The notes below the pieces were generated by a model. The model made no database searches. It worked only from the letters and a program-made list of their open reading frames with translations, and was not told the DNA's origin. This document shows, piece by piece, positions 20,447 to 32,140 of a stretch of DNA of 64,000 nucleotides; position 1 is the first letter of the stretch; each line of letters starts with the position of its first letter. The stretch covers positions 33,190 through 97,189 of the forward strand of contig QEYB01001583.1 in assembly GCA_017562135.1 (NCBI GenBank). The letters are read 5' to 3'. Made by a program: the position numbers and the translations under genes. This DNA is from Dipylidium caninum (Eukaryota; Platyhelminthes; Cestoda; Cyclophyllidea; Dipylidiidae).

Positions 20447-20739
20447 GAGTTGAGACACTAGGATTTAGTCAAAGAGGAAAGCATTCAAGAATGAGAAGGC
20501 CTATGAAGCTCCTGTTGCAATGACTAGAGAGGATATGTTGATTGATTATGATATCAACGCGATGATATAAATAAGAATCGAATGGCATGGGTGAAATGAG
20601 GGCGTAAAGTGGAATTAAGAGGTCGAGTGAGGACTAGAAAGCCCAAAAGGGGCGGCCTTGATCGGACAGCAAATAAACTGGCTTACTTGACACTTCATTT
20701 CCTACTTACTTAGAGTCACGCAGATTTAGCTATCACTGT

Positions 20740-20960
20740 GGCTGCGCTAACCACAAGCACGCAAACGCACGCACGCACGCACAGGCACATGGGCACAGAA
20801 ACACGCACGCAGACAAAGGCACACAGACAAACGCACTCACGGACACACGTATTCATAGACATACGCACCCAAAGCACACACAAGCACAGACACACGCATT
20901 CAATGTCATACGAATGCACAGACGCACACGCGTGTGCACGCACTCAAACAAATACGTACA
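20740..20960 (+). repeat. CA-rich simple repeat
   Basis: Mixed GCACGCACG, CACAGACA and CACACG units. Mirror tract at 33130-33360, shortened tract at 46320-46420. Confidence 0.8.
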
Positions 20961-21972
20961 TACAGAAAGGCACACCTTCGAAATCGAAATTCGGTGCTGA
21001 ATACTGTTCTGGCAGAAGTGCCAACCCATGTCTGTCCGTCTGGTTCAAGCGTGTGATCCATCAAAACGACGTGTGACATGAAGTAACCAACTGCACATCC
21101 CTCGAGAGGAGCCCGCACCTACCGCGAAGCACCGCAGGTGGCACTTTCCTGCAAGCGCCAATGTTGGCAGCCGTGGTGACTGGATACGTGAGGTGGTGTT
21201 TCGCGCGAGACAAACTGGTCACGGAGACGACAGCTCTCGTGGCCTGGTGGGTGGTTGAGAAGTCATGCACTTGTAGGTCGACAATATCTCTCCAAACCAG
21301 TAAGAGAAGGCTGAAGTGTAGTGGCATCGAAGGATGTCAGGTCGGTGTAGATGTGATGCATCAAAGGGCAACTGTGGCCATTTCACACGTCGCCGGCCAA
21401 AGCAAGGGTGATGAAAGGCGAAGAGAGGCAAAGACAAAAGTGCTCTCCTACTCGGACCAATGCTTGTGTCCTGCCGTGAAGATTGGGTGGGATGCTGACG
21501 GTGGGTTGGAAGGTGGTCTGACAAATGTTTTGCAAATGGGTAGGATGACAATGATTGATGGAAAATCACACAGTTCATTTGGTAACCTTTGAGAAAATCG
21601 GTTGTCTCATTCTCCATTTGCCATATTATCACACTTGCAGCAAGGCCACATTCCATTTCCCAAACCTCAGATCAGGTCAGACAGTCGTCAGTTATTTATC
21701 AGTGAGGAGTAAATAGTTGACGGTTTGACAGCTGCTTGGCGTTTGTTCCGAAGTCGTGTACTTATAGAATAATCATTAAATAAACTCGCGTACATGAATA
21801 AACTGTGGCCTTTGATGGCCTATCTCGGACAGCAAACTTTCATACCTTTCCTAAGCCTTGACTTAAATCATTCATTGCCGCCTTAACCGATTGTTTCAGC
21901 GCTACTCACTGATATCGCGCCTTCCCTGACCGTGTGCTCCAAACACTCACCAACAATTTAGGCCTCAACCAT

Positions 21973-22212
21973 TTAAGAGGTGCACTTCAAATGAATGATG
22001 CGAATCAATCGTACATGACCCATTGCACGAACTCGGCATTTAAAATGATATTCGCCCACTGTAACAATGATCGCATCCACCAGCAGGAGAGTGAACACCG
22101 AGGCCCAATCAGATTGGTGCGTGACACTCGACAACTCGAATTGAGAGGTTGCTTTTGAGATGTCATCTTCGTCACTTGTCATGATTTGATTGAATGAACA
22201 TGGTATGAGCAT
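21973..22212 (-). CDS. E' ORF, possible distant branch of the A/B family
   Basis: A 79-codon frame starting MLIPCSFNQIM, with DEDDISKATSQFELSSVTHQ, then a hydrophobic SVFTLLLVDAIIVTV and FKCRVRAMGHVRLIRIIHLK. The E blocks encode recognisably similar pieces (KATNEFEMWSV; SRVHSMGQEGLIRIIHL). The latter part can be aligned loosely with B exon 3 (VQLRHNGVIGISRVTFIH). Copies at 31902-32140 (plus) and 47671-47420 (minus) carry frameshifts. No start context or splice sites are certain. Confidence 0.35.
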   Translation of the reverse strand: MLIPCSFNQIMTSDEDDISKATSQFELSSVTHQSDWASVFTLLLVDAIIVTVGEYHFKCRVRAMGHVRLIRIIHLKCTS

Positions 22213-23330
22213 ATGATATCAGTACATAGTCTCCCTCAGGGACCGAAAAACGGCGAAGACGCGGCCGTTATAATCACCGATCCACCATGTTTACTCACTG
22301 CGTTACAAGTAGCCTGTGAATGTGAAAGTTAAGGCATGTCTGTCGAGTGCAGATCATGGGAAATTCATTTCTCTACTCAGAAGAGAATTGACAGGCACAA
22401 CTTTCCGAGAGAATCGGGAGGAGGCCTGGAAATTGCCGAGTGGACGATTACCGCCAAGAGTCCGAGTGTCATGAATGCCTTCATGAGCCTCTTCGTCGCC
22501 ACACCTGCTCGAGGCAATGCACTTTACCCGACCCGTAGTCAAACACTTTGCCTGCATGCAAGTCGCTGACACGAAAGGCAACTCACCAAGCTAATTCAAG
22601 TGCACACAGGATCTTCAACAGCCAAACTCAGGAGGGATGTTGTGACGTAGTGGCGGACGAGTTAGAAGGTAGCCAGGATCAGGAACAAGGGGTTTTCAGC
22701 TAGAATCGACCTTCTGCAGTCAGAGTGGCAGTTAGTTTGAGATTAACTTGACCTGAGGCTTCAAAGTCTCTGAGACATTTGTCATACAAATTGTCAAACG
22801 GCTTGTGTTACAAGTTCCTCTTTAGCCAAGACAGTTCGGCCCAAACAACTCAGGCGCTAGCGCATCTAATGGTTCGCTCCGCCCCGCAACAAGGCTGAGG
22901 CGGCCTCGGAATAAGCGCCTCAGAGCAGTTTTTATCATCGCTTACCACACCCGGAGGAGAGCAAACAGTTACGTGACGTCGGAGAGCATCCAGTGCACCA
23001 GCTACCGTGCTGAATCGTGCCGCTTAAAGGAGGAAGAAGGCTAATTTTGTGTTTGCTTGCTTGATTCTTGTCTGTTTCCACGTGGTCAGGTGAGTCAACG
23101 TGCAGGTCACCTGGCACTCTGTGACAATTTATGGTCGGAAAGATTCTCACCGCCCAGTCCACACATTCGTGCCACACGTCTGCATAAGCTGATTCTTCTC
23201 TTCTCTCCAATGTTCACCACTTTCGCCGCCATGTCTGCCCACCGCGCTCATCCGCCGTCCGTGAGTTAATAAGAAAAAGAAGAGAAAGTAGAACAAGTAA
23301 AGGGGGAGCGTCAACTCCTCATATGCATTT
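22213..23330. other. Inverted-repeat arm without a supported gene
   Basis: Shared with 30715-31900 (inverted) and, to 23040, with 47672-48573. At about 22990-23200 the minus strand shows D-like text (ECVDWAVRIF; DLHVDSPDHVETDKNQASK), again both strands open. No clear gene. Confidence 0.35.
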
Positions 23331-23425
23331 ATCTATGGTCTCCATCCCAAATGGTATATATTTTAGTCGTGGTAACAAGAGAAACGGAGGAGACAGGCAC
23401 GTATGCCACTTTCATTTCATGCGTA
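23330..23425 (-). pseudogene. A-gene 3' fragment
   Basis: On the minus strand the sequence matches the end of A exon 3 and flank (GTGGCATACGTGCCTGTCTC, then a TATATACCATTTGGGATGGA-type tail). Only the last 90 or so bases remain, joined to a TTC/GAA tract. Repeated at 30625-30720 (plus) and 60360-60450. Confidence 0.45.
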
Positions 23426-23470
23426 GTAGCTGCAGTGGCAATTTTCGCCGCTTCTACCTTTATGATCAAG

Positions 23471-23530
23471 GCTTCTTCTTCTTTTTCTTTTTCTTCTTCT
23501 TCTTCTTCTTCTTCGTCGTTGTCGTCGTGG
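23471..23530 (+). repeat. (TTC)n / (TTTC)n tract
   Basis: Pyrimidine trinucleotide tract ending in TCGTCGTTGTCGTCG. Mirrored at 30518-30575 and copied at 60484-60530, always at the broken end of an A-gene tail. Confidence 0.85.
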
Positions 23531-24229
23531 TCGACTTAATGAGGAGCACATTGTTTTAGAATCATTTGTTTCGTGATTCGCATGATACTGCATGACGTAT
23601 CATTGTGCTGCCCTCGTGTGTAAGGCACACTCTATTTCAACTGTGAAACTTATACCTTCGGAGTTGCACGTATGCGTACGAGCTCACCTTTAAGTTGCTT
23701 AATTGTCTGGTGCTATTTCTTCAGAATTCATTTGCACGGCCTTCACGATCACCGTTGACGGTTTATAAGGCGCATCTTACGTCTCTGTGGTTCGACCACA
23801 AGCATTGCACAGGGAGTTTAAACGCAGGCAACTATTGAGTGTTGACTCTACCAGTATACAATTCCATGCCTGCCATGTGACCGCCTCACTCCGACATGGC
23901 AAACAGGCTGTCTTACCTGACAAAAGGTAACCTTGCTGATGCTCGCTCATTACAGTGGCCTTCGCTCCCCCGCACACGCCAAGTCACCGACACGAAGGCT
24001 GCGCTTGAAGCGTGCGCGGTTGGGGAATCAGACGACGCTGAGCAGAAACGGAACATACTCACGCGAGACCATCACACGGAGGTTTCAAAAACGACGATGA
24101 ACTGGGGGTACATTGCCCTTCCTTTTACCATGCCACGAGACCGTTTTCTTGCCGTGTGCAGTCAACTAATGGACACCCTCACCTGCATGAATAGCCGCAC
24201 AAAAATTTAGCAGCATCCATCCATTCGGA

Positions 24230-25116
24230 ATGCACGTCAGCGCACCAGTCAAACTCCTCCTCCTCCTCCTCCTTCTCCTCGCCCTGGCTATTGCCTGTAC
24301 TTCCGCAGAGGAGGAGAAGAGGTTGCACTTCTACTCTGACTACAGTCCAATGAGTAAGCACCCGTTTCATCTCTGTCCGCATTGCATGACAACTGACACC
24401 CGCCACCCACCCCTCCGCCTAACTCGCTTTCTCCCCGCAGGTCGCTGTCCGTCTCGCGCCTACGACGTCGAGGCCGTCACCAAGACCATCGCCCACCTCG
24501 TCCACACTGGCTATAAGGCGTTGTGCATCAAATGGTCTTATTTCAATGAAGATTGGCGTGGCGACGACACCATCGTCTCGTGGAGTTCGGATTGTCAAGG
24601 GGTCTCGCAGTCAAAAATGCAATTCGAATGCTTTGTAGAGGGACGTAATTTGAGCTTCACACGCTGTTGCACGGACTCGGGTCCGCCTCAGCATGTTACC
24701 CCATCCTCTCAACTTGCATGCCTCGCCTCGCCTCGCCTCTAACTGAGAACATCTTACAACGCCTCGCATCTTCCACCTTCAATTCTCCCTTTGTATCGTC
24801 TGTTTTGCTTCCGGATACGAAAGATACCAGGCAGCGTGAAGAGTGGCGACACGATTTCACCGCTCTCTTCAACCTTCCTGCAAGATGTAAGCAGACGTAC
24901 ACGGAGAAGAACGCCTTCGTCATCAGTCACGTCTTCATCCTCGTCGACGCGAAGGTGCAGCCCAACAATGTGCTGCGCATCAACAGGGTGAAGCAGCTGC
25001 AAGCCGAGGTGAGGTCCACACACGTGAAGGTTCCTCATGACTCTGAGGAAGTGCGTGCAGTGGTGGAGAGTGGCATACGTGCCTATCTCCTCCGTTTCGC
25101 CTGTAACCACGGCTAA
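24230..25116 (+). CDS. A4: secreted cysteine-containing family protein
   Basis: Exon 1 (24230-24353) begins MHVSAPVK followed by a run of leucines and LALAIACTSA, a clear signal peptide, then HFYSDYSPM and a GTAAGC donor. Exon 2 (24441-24640) follows CCCCGCAG with RCPSRAYDVEAVTKTIAHL, GYKALCIKWSYFNEDWRGDD, DCQGVSQ and MQFECFVEG. The bases after GAG are GGACGTAA, so a donor is either lost or shifted by four bases. Exon 3 (from about 24895) reads TYTEKNAFVISHVFILVDAK, VLRINRVKQLQAEV and IRAYLLRFACNHG, with a TAA at 25114-25116. Phases of exons 1 and 2 match. A hydrophobic stretch in a third frame near 25165-25230 could be a tail exon. Together with A1 it is the least damaged copy. Confidence 0.6.
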
Positions 25117-25289
25117 ATTATATACCATTTCGGGTGGAGACCATTGACAAGTGCATGTGAAAGTTTACGCTACTCGTCTTTGTTCTCCTCGTCCTATTAT
25201 TATTTTCCTTCTCCTTCTGCTTAACCAGCAAATGGAGGATGAGCGCGGTGGGCAGACATCGTGGCGAGAGTGGTGGAGTTTGCGGGATG

Positions 25290-25496
25290 GGGAGGAGAGA
25301 GGCACAACGGCGTAATTGGCATCTCCCGTGTCACCTTCATTCACAGCGAAGTGACCGCCAAACACCGTTTGGTGATGTATGACGAAGATCAACTGCGCAG
25401 CCTCCTCCTCTTCGGTCTGCGTGCCACAATTCTCCGAATCAACTGTTCAATACACCTTCGAACGTACTTACTATTCAACTCCTCTGACATGTAGAA
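25290..25496 (+). pseudogene. B exon 3 fragment fused to the A4 3' flank
   Basis: A-type flank (GGGATGGGGAGGAGA) passes directly into B exon 3 at about 25300: HNGVIGISRVTFIHSEV, MYDEDQLRSLLLFGLRAT and ILRINCSIHLRTYL, with a stop after SSDM (TAG 25492-25494). No exon 1, exon 2 or acceptor precedes it. The same junction occurs at about 62310, showing that A4 plus fragment was copied as one unit. Confidence 0.55.
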
Positions 25497-25655
25497 TGAA
25501 GATGGCTTTGCGAAGCAGGAGACCCTCTCGTTCTGCCTACTCTGAGGACAGGTTGTGCAGCGGGTCGCCCTTCTGAACATCCATTTCGCCACAGGTGACG
25601 CATTGTGTGGTGCCTGAAATCAGGAAGGCCAATTCATCAGGCATTTGTGTTGCAG

Positions 25656-26238
25656 GCGCTTGACCCAATTCCCGGTCTTGATATGATGCGATGAATGAGA
25701 ATGTGGAATATTTGCTGGCGCGCAGTTCGAAGGCGATGACAATTCGAAGGAGTTACAAAGACGAAACGTGGACACTCGACTCAGCTACGGTCTCGTCGAG
25801 GGCCAATTGTACACTCTCTGTCAACCGCTCCTGCAATTCGACTGCTCCGTCAACTGGCGCGATCTCCATTTCGACGATCGCATCGGGTAGGCGCGTGGAG
25901 CTCATCCATCCACGTCTCATTTGAACGCACAATCGCGTGTCTCACGCTCTCTTCTCTGTTTCCCCCTATCAACTAGGACAACCGTGGTTCTCTCCAAGGC
26001 CTACTCCAACCTCCACCTCGACACCATGCTCACCTTGCAACTGAGGCACAACGGCGTAATTGGCATCTCCCGTGTCACCTTCATTCACAGCGAAGTGACC
26101 GCCAAACACCGTTTGGTGATGTATGATGAAGATCAAATGCGCAGACTCCTCCTCTTCGGTCTGCGTGCCGCAATTCTCCGAATCAACTGTTCAATAAACC
26201 TTCGAACGTACTTACCATCGAAATCCTCTGCCATGTAG
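25656..26238 (+). pseudogene. B2: B-branch gene, intact exon 3, damaged exon 2
   Basis: Exon 2 (25656-25886) follows TTGCAG but its first cysteine codon is TGA (GCTTGACCC against GCTTGCCCC in B3), a second TGA follows, and one C is missing near 25827. It still shows MNENVEYLLARSSKAM, DETWTLDS and LQFDCSVNWRDLHFDD. Exon 3 (25977-26238) after AACTAG is fully open: TTVVLSKAYSNLHLDTML, LRHNGVIGISRVTFIHSEV, LLLFGLRAAILRINCSIN and a TAG at 26236-26238. No signal-peptide exon lies upstream. Some breaks may be sequencing errors, but the missing exon 1 is structural. Confidence 0.5.
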
Positions 26239-26404
26239 AATGAAGATGGCTTTGCGAAGCAGGAGACCCTCTCGTTCTGCCTACTCTGAGGACAGGTTGT
26301 GCAGCGGGTCGCCCTTCTGAATAGGTGGTTTGAGGAAGAGGGGCGACGTGTTGTGTGCTTTAGCCACCACACGGCTGACAGTAAAGTGCAGCCTTCTCGT
26401 GGGC

Positions 26405-26429
26405 TCGGGGTGGGTGGGTGGGTGGGGGA
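26405..26429 (+). repeat. (GGGT)n short tandem repeat
   Basis: Same position after B2 as the repeat at 6397-6420 after B1. Confidence 0.85.
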
Positions 26430-26594
26430 TGAGCTTAGACGAGAGTTGTTTCGACAACATGTGCGGTAGGTCTCGTTTGGAAGAGTGGCGCTTGAAGGTG
26501 TGACGATGAAGGCGGTCGCAGAGTGGGAAGCGATTAACTCGGCATAGCTGGGGTGGGAAAGCGTGAATGGGTGAAATGCGTCATCACTAAGAAC

Positions 26595-29045
26595 CATGTT
26601 TATCGGGTAACGCAAGAACTTAATTCGACAGTAGACCGGGGTCAGTTCACTCAGCTGAACACCACACTTCTTTCAAATACTGGCCCATTTTAAATGTTGA
26701 CACTCCATTTGTTTTCACCTCGTCAAGCCGTAGTGCCTCTTCTTAGTGTCATGCGAGTGTCCAGTAAGGAACACTTTTTTGCGCTCAAGGCAAGAAATGA
26801 AAATGATTTCGGGGCTGAAGGGTGCACAATAAAATCGCCTCATGTGTTTGAAGGACTGAGCCAGCGTGTTTCCACACAAACACGTACTTCATGCCGATGA
26901 ATCTCGTGGCGCTGACGACTCCTTCCCACTGACAAAGCAGTTCATATGGGAAAGAGGTGGACTTTGATATGCGCGCTAAGCAAGTCTACCTCCACAAGTG
27001 AGGCAATTGAATAACTTCATGCGTTTTATCATTGGGTGAATCGTTCATCCACATCGACTGACAAACTGGCACGAAATGCGTCCATGACATGGAAGGCACA
27101 ACGAGAAGTCTCAAGAAACCACTTCAGCGCCCTCGTAAACACCCCAAGTGCCTTCGTGGCATCGCTCGAGCTCAGCCTGACTTTTGCCTGCCTGTTTCTC
27201 CTTGTCACGTGGATTAACCTGCAGGCCACTGCCTCTCCGTGATAATTTTTCGCCAGAACGGAACCTCAACACCCATTCCACACACTCCCGCCTCACCTCA
27301 TGCAAAGCCGAGTCTACTCTCCTCTCCTCTCCCTCCTTCCCTCCTCGCCTCCTCGCCTCCCACCCCACATACTCCACCACCCTCGCCACTACGTCTGTCC
27401 ACTGCGCTCATCCACCGTTCTGCTAGTTAGGAACACAGGAGAGGCAGTAGAAGAACAAGGAAAGGAGGAGCGTACACACGCCACACGCGTTTGTCTATGG
27501 CCTTCATCCAAAAAAGTATACATTTTTGTCGTGGTAGCAGGCGAAACGGAGAAGGTAGGCACGTATGCCACTCTCCACCACTGCACACAATTCATCGCTG
27601 TCCCGAAGAATCGTCACGTGTTTGGACTTCACCTCGGCGTGAAACTGCTTTTACCTGGTTGATGCGGAGGACGTCGTTGTGCTGCACCTTCGCGCCGACG
27701 AGGAAGCTGAGGGTGGCGATAACGAAGGCGTTCTCTCTCCGTGTGCCTTCGCTTAACTCTTGCGGGGATGCAGAAGAAGGCTCTGGTTATAGGCGACACG
27801 ATGCGAAGCGAAGCAGGGCGAGGTATGTAAGTGGGGAGGGTAGAGTAACCTACTGAGGGGGACCCGAATTGGAGTAACTGCGTGTGAAGCTCAAATTTCG
27901 TCCCTCGACGGAGCATTTGGAATTTTATTTCTGACGGCGACACCTCATGACAATGCGAAGTCCACGAGACGATGGTATCATCACCTCGCCACACTTCGTT
28001 GAAGTAAGGCCAAATGATGGACAACGCCTTATAGCCAATTTCGACGAGGTGGGCGATGTTCTCTGTGATGGCGTCGACGTCGTAGGTGCGAAACGGACAG
28101 CGGCCCGCTGGAAAAGAAAGAGATAGACGGAGGGGTGGGTGGCGGGGGGCGGGGGACGGGTGGCGATTGCCAGAAAGGGAGAAAGGGACTTTTACTCATG
28201 GGACTGGTGTTGGAGTAGAAGTGTACCCTCTCCTTCTCTGCAGACGAGCAGACAGTAGCCAGGGCGAGGAGGAGAAGGACGAGGACGAGGACGAGGAGGC
28301 GGCGAGGGAGGAGGAGGTCGACGGGTGCGCTAGCGTGCATTGTGAGGGGATGGGTGCTGCTGCATTGTGTCGCGCCTATTAATGCAGGCGAGTGTGTCCA
28401 TTAGTGAAGACTTTACACGGCAAGCAAACGGGCCAATCGCTGGCCCTGAGGCGGTTTTCTAGCATTTTGTCGGCAGCAGACGACAGTAGCTGCTTTCCTC
28501 TAGCCTTCGTCCACAAAACGATTTGTGCTTTTTGGGTACCTCCGTGAGATGGCCTCATGTAAGGACGTCGTCTTATTCCCCCAACCGTCATCGCTGCAAG
28601 CGCCTCCCCCGTATCTGTAACTTAATCGGCTGGATGGATCGAAGGCCACTGCAAAAGAGCGCGCATCAACAGAGTCAACTGTTGTCTTTTAAGACAGCTT
28701 ATTTAACATGGTGGAGGCAGTCGGTCACCTGACTAGCATGCTTTCGTGTGCTGGACGCACGCTGTGGTAGGAATCCATTCTCTTGCTTCTTACACTCCCC
28801 TCTGCCGATGACATCATGCTGAAGTGCTTGGAGGGGGAGGAGAAGCAGGTTAACGCGTCGTGTGTTCCTCCATTTGCCTCCCAAGACTGCCGGCGAATAA
28901 AGATTTGAAGGCAGACGATGATGTCGAAACTGCAAGGCAACGTATTTACTCTTCCCTTTGTTCAAGTCAGTGGTGCAGACGAGCCTCTATGCCAGTAATA
29001 ACTGTGGATCTCCGTCGACATTTGGTACTGACCCTCAACAGCAGT
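26595..29045 (+). repeat. R4 block, copy 2
   Basis: Direct copy of 7410-9905, including AATAAA (26829), a D unit (27030-27240, plus) and A5 (minus). The end at 29045 joins a rearranged A fragment. Confidence 0.75.
27389..28340 (-). CDS. A5: A-branch gene, probably damaged
   Basis: Exon 1 (28340-28196) reads MHASAPVDLLLPRRL, a long hydrophobic stretch, and HFYSNTSPM. It is a clear signal-peptide exon with a GTAAAA donor and correct phase. Exon 2 (28107-27904) has GRCPFRTYDVDAITENIAHL, GYKALSIIWPYFNEVWRGDD and SHCHEVSPSE. An extra A near its end (CCAAATGC against CCAATGC) shifts the frame, and the exon ends in GAGGGACG without a donor. With that shift the intron reads open into exon 3. Exon 3 (from 27751) has two extra bases (GAGAGAGAAC). 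The upstream box at 28397-28413 is intact. It may be functional if the indels are errors, and is otherwise a pseudogene. Confidence 0.45.
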
Positions 29046-29094
29046 GTGTAAACATGATTGATAGCCTTTAATTGTCTCTAATTAGGAAATTCTC

Positions 29095-29170
29095 TTACTC
29101 TCCTCAAGACTTCAGGCATCCTCGCCGACGTGAAGGTGCAGTAAAACGACGTGCTGCGAAGCTTTATTAG
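29095..29170 (+). pseudogene. Short A exon-3 remnant
   Basis: CTCCTCAAGACTTCAG is joined to codons for GILADVKVQ then TAA and NDVLR. The first ten or so codons of exon 3 are deleted. A D-type unit follows on the minus strand (29480-29112). Confidence 0.4.
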
Positions 29171-29734
29171 AGGACAGTGGATGGGCGCGGCGGGCAGACA
29201 TAGTAGCGTTGGTGGTGGACTTTTGTGGAGGAGAGTAGAATCCGAGTGGACAGAGGTGTAGCGGGAATGTGTACAGTGGGCGTCGAGGTTCTTTTCGACA
29301 GAAACCTGTCAAGGAGAGCCAAGTGGCCTGCAGGTTGACCAACCTGACAACCTGGAAGCCTGTTAGTGGCAGGCAGGAAGGCAGGCAAATGTCTGCCCGC
29401 ATCCTCTTCAAAGCGGCACACTTCAACACTTGGTGGGTCAAGCAAAGCCTCGAAGGCAGTTGAAATGTTGTCGAGGACACTGAAGTAGTTTCATGAGGTT
29501 TCGCCTTGTTTCGTTCTATGCCTTGGTGAATGTCGCGTTTTGTTTTGTAGGTTCAAGCGGATAGAAAGTAAGTTCTGCTGAACCAATTGGTGTAGATGTT
29601 AATTTCCGTCGCTAGTCAGTCGAGACTCTGCGGCACGGAGTTGGTGTCTCGAAGATAACATTTTGCCTCAGACTTCCAAACACATGACGCGATTTCATTG
29701 TGTCCGCTCCGCCTCGACTGCCTAGCGATCATCT

Positions 29735-29765
29735 TCAGTTCAGTTCAGTTGAGTTCAGTTCAGTT
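29735..29765 (+). repeat. (AGTTC)n short tandem repeat
   Basis: About six units of CAGTT/GAGTT. The copies near 17140 and 57465 have two or three units on the other strand. Confidence 0.75.
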
Positions 29766-30517
29766 TCCAAGGCGGGAGTTGTGGCTTGAACAGAAAACAG
29801 TCTTCGTTAATGGACACTTGGAAGGCATAAAGACTTGCACAACACCTCGGCGGTCGGCAACAACCATCTCCCGTGTCACCTTCATTCGCAGCGAAGTGAC
29901 CGAGAAGCACTATTTGGCACCGAAGTCGAAGAAGAATTCTTCATTCGTGGTTGATGGATGAGGCTGTGTCCAGTCCACCGTCGCTTTGGCACTTCAAACT
30001 CAATTCACCTTGCCAAAAGGGTGAGTCGAAAATAGAATAAAATGAGAACAGAGAAGGGGAGAGGAGAGGCCCTGTATTCGACGCTGCGGTCGCATATTTC
30101 CTCAGGTTGGGTTTTTGTTGTGTGGGGATGAAATACCCATGACGACTGATCAGAGCAGGTGAAAAGTGGGAAGGAATGCATTTAACTTGACAGATAGTGA
30201 ATTTATCCTTGGCGAAGCTGTGTTTCCTCGGCTGTGCAATGCTTGTGGTCGAACCACAGAGACGTAAGATGCGCCTTATAAACCGTCAACGGTGATCGTG
30301 AAGGCGTGCAAATGAATTCTGAAGAAATAGCACCAGACAATTAAGCAACTTAGAGGGTGAGCTCGTACGCATACGTGCAACTCCGAAGGTATAAGTTTTC
30401 ATAGTTGAAATCGAGTGTGCCTTACACACGAGGGCAGCACAATGATACGTCATGCAGTATCATGCGAATCACGAAACAAATGATTCTAAAACAATGTGCT
30501 CCTCATTAAGTCGACCA

Positions 30518-30575
30518 CGACGACAACGACGAAGAAGAAGAAGAGAAGAAGAAAAAGAAAAAGAAGAAGAAGCCT
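30518..30575 (+). repeat. (GAA)n tract
   Basis: Mirror of the 23471-23530 tract, followed by an A-gene 3' fragment (30625-30720). Confidence 0.85.
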
Positions 30576-31901
30576 TGATCATAAAGTTAGAAGCGGCGAA
30601 AATTGCCACTGCAGCTACTACGCATGAAATGAAAGTGGCATACGTGCCTGTCTCCTCCGTTTCTCTTTTTACCACGACTAAAATATATACCATTTGGGAT
30701 GGAGACCATAGATAAATGCATATGAGGAGTTGACGCTCCCCCTTTACTTGTTCTACTTTCTCTTCTTTTCTTATTAACTCACGACTGCGGATGAGCGCGG
30801 TGGGCAGACATGGCGGCGAAAGTGGTGAACATTGGAGAGAAGAGAAGAATCAGCTTATGCAGACGTGTGGCACGAATGTGTGGACTGGGCGGTGAGAAAT
30901 CTTTTCCGACCATAAATTGTCACAGAGTGCCAGGTGACCTGCACGTTGACTGACCTGACCACGTGGAAACAGACAAGAATCAAGCAAGCGAACACAAAAT
31001 TAGCCTTCTCCTCCTTTAAGCGGCACGATTCAGCACGGTAGCTGGTGCACTGGATGCTCTCCGACGTCACGTAACTGTTTGCTCTCCTCCGGGGTGTGGT
31101 AAGCGATGATAAAAACTGCTCTGAGGCGCTTATTCCGAGGCCGCCTCAGCCTTGTTGCGGGCCGGAGCGAACCATGAGACGCGTCGGCTGTCAAGCTCCG
31201 GACGCGCTAGCGCCTGAGTTGTTTGGGCCGAACTGTCGTGGCTAAAGAGAAACTTGTAACACAAGCCGTTTGACAAGTTGTATGACAAATGTGTCAGAGA
31301 CGTTGAAGCCTCAGGTCAAGTTAATCTCAAACTAACTGCCACTCTGACTGCAGAAGGTCGATTCTAGCTGAAACCCCTTGCTTCCTGATCCTGGCTACCT
31401 TCTAACTTCGTCCGCCACTATGTCACAACATCCCTCCTGAGTGTGGCTGTTGAAGATCCTGTGTGCACTTGAATTAGCTTGGTGAGTTGCCCTTCGTGTC
31501 AGCGACTTGCATGCAGGCAAAGTGTTTTACTACGGGTCGGGTAAAGTGCATTGCCTCGAGCAGGTGTGGCGACGAAGAGGCACCAGTCAAGGGCTGCAGA
31601 CCTTGTGTTTGTTTAAGGAGGTGTTGGCCGAAGCGGAGCTTCATGACACTCGGACTCTTGGCGGTAATCGTCCACTCGGCACTTTCCAGGCCTCCTCCGA
31701 TTCTCTCGGAAGTTGTGCCTGTCAATTCTCTACTGAGTAGAGAAATGAATTTCCCATGATCTGCACACGACAGACATGCCTTAACTTTCACATTCACAGG
31801 CTACTTGTAACGCAGTGAGTAAACATGCGGATCGGTGATTATAACGGGCCGCGTCTTCGCCGTTTTTTCGGTCCCTGAGGGAGACTTTGTACTGATATCA
31901 T

Positions 31902-32140
31902 ATGCTCATACCATGTTCATTCAATCAAATCATGACAAGTGACGAAGATGACATCTCAAAAGCACCTCTCAATTCGAGTTGTCGAGTGTCACGCACCAAT
32001 CTGATTTGGGCTCGGTGTTCACTCTCCTGCTGTTGGATGCGATCATTATTACAGTGGGCGAATATCATTTTAAATGCCGAGTTCGTGCAATGGGTCAAGT
32101 ACGATTGATTCGCATCATTCATTTGAAGTGCACCTCTTAA
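31902..32140 (+). pseudogene. E' ORF copy, frameshifted
   Basis: Begins MLIPCSFNQIMTSDEDDIS like 22212-21973, but lacks one A (GCACCTC against GCAACCTC) and changes frame. A sequencing error is possible. Confidence 0.4.

Larger units (their letters stand above)
20446..23830 (+). repeat. Large inverted repeat 1, left arm
   Basis: Matches the reverse complement of 30235-33657. Its part up to about 23040 also recurs directly at 45995-48573. Differences are mainly one-base indels. The arm holds the CA-rich tract, block S, E' and a TTC tract. Confidence 0.75.

Noticed and set aside
21161..21592. 143-codon plus-strand frame in block S starting MLAAVVTGYVRWCFARDK
   Set aside because: The other S copies break it with stops or frame changes soon after the first 30 codons, and the opposite strand is equally open.
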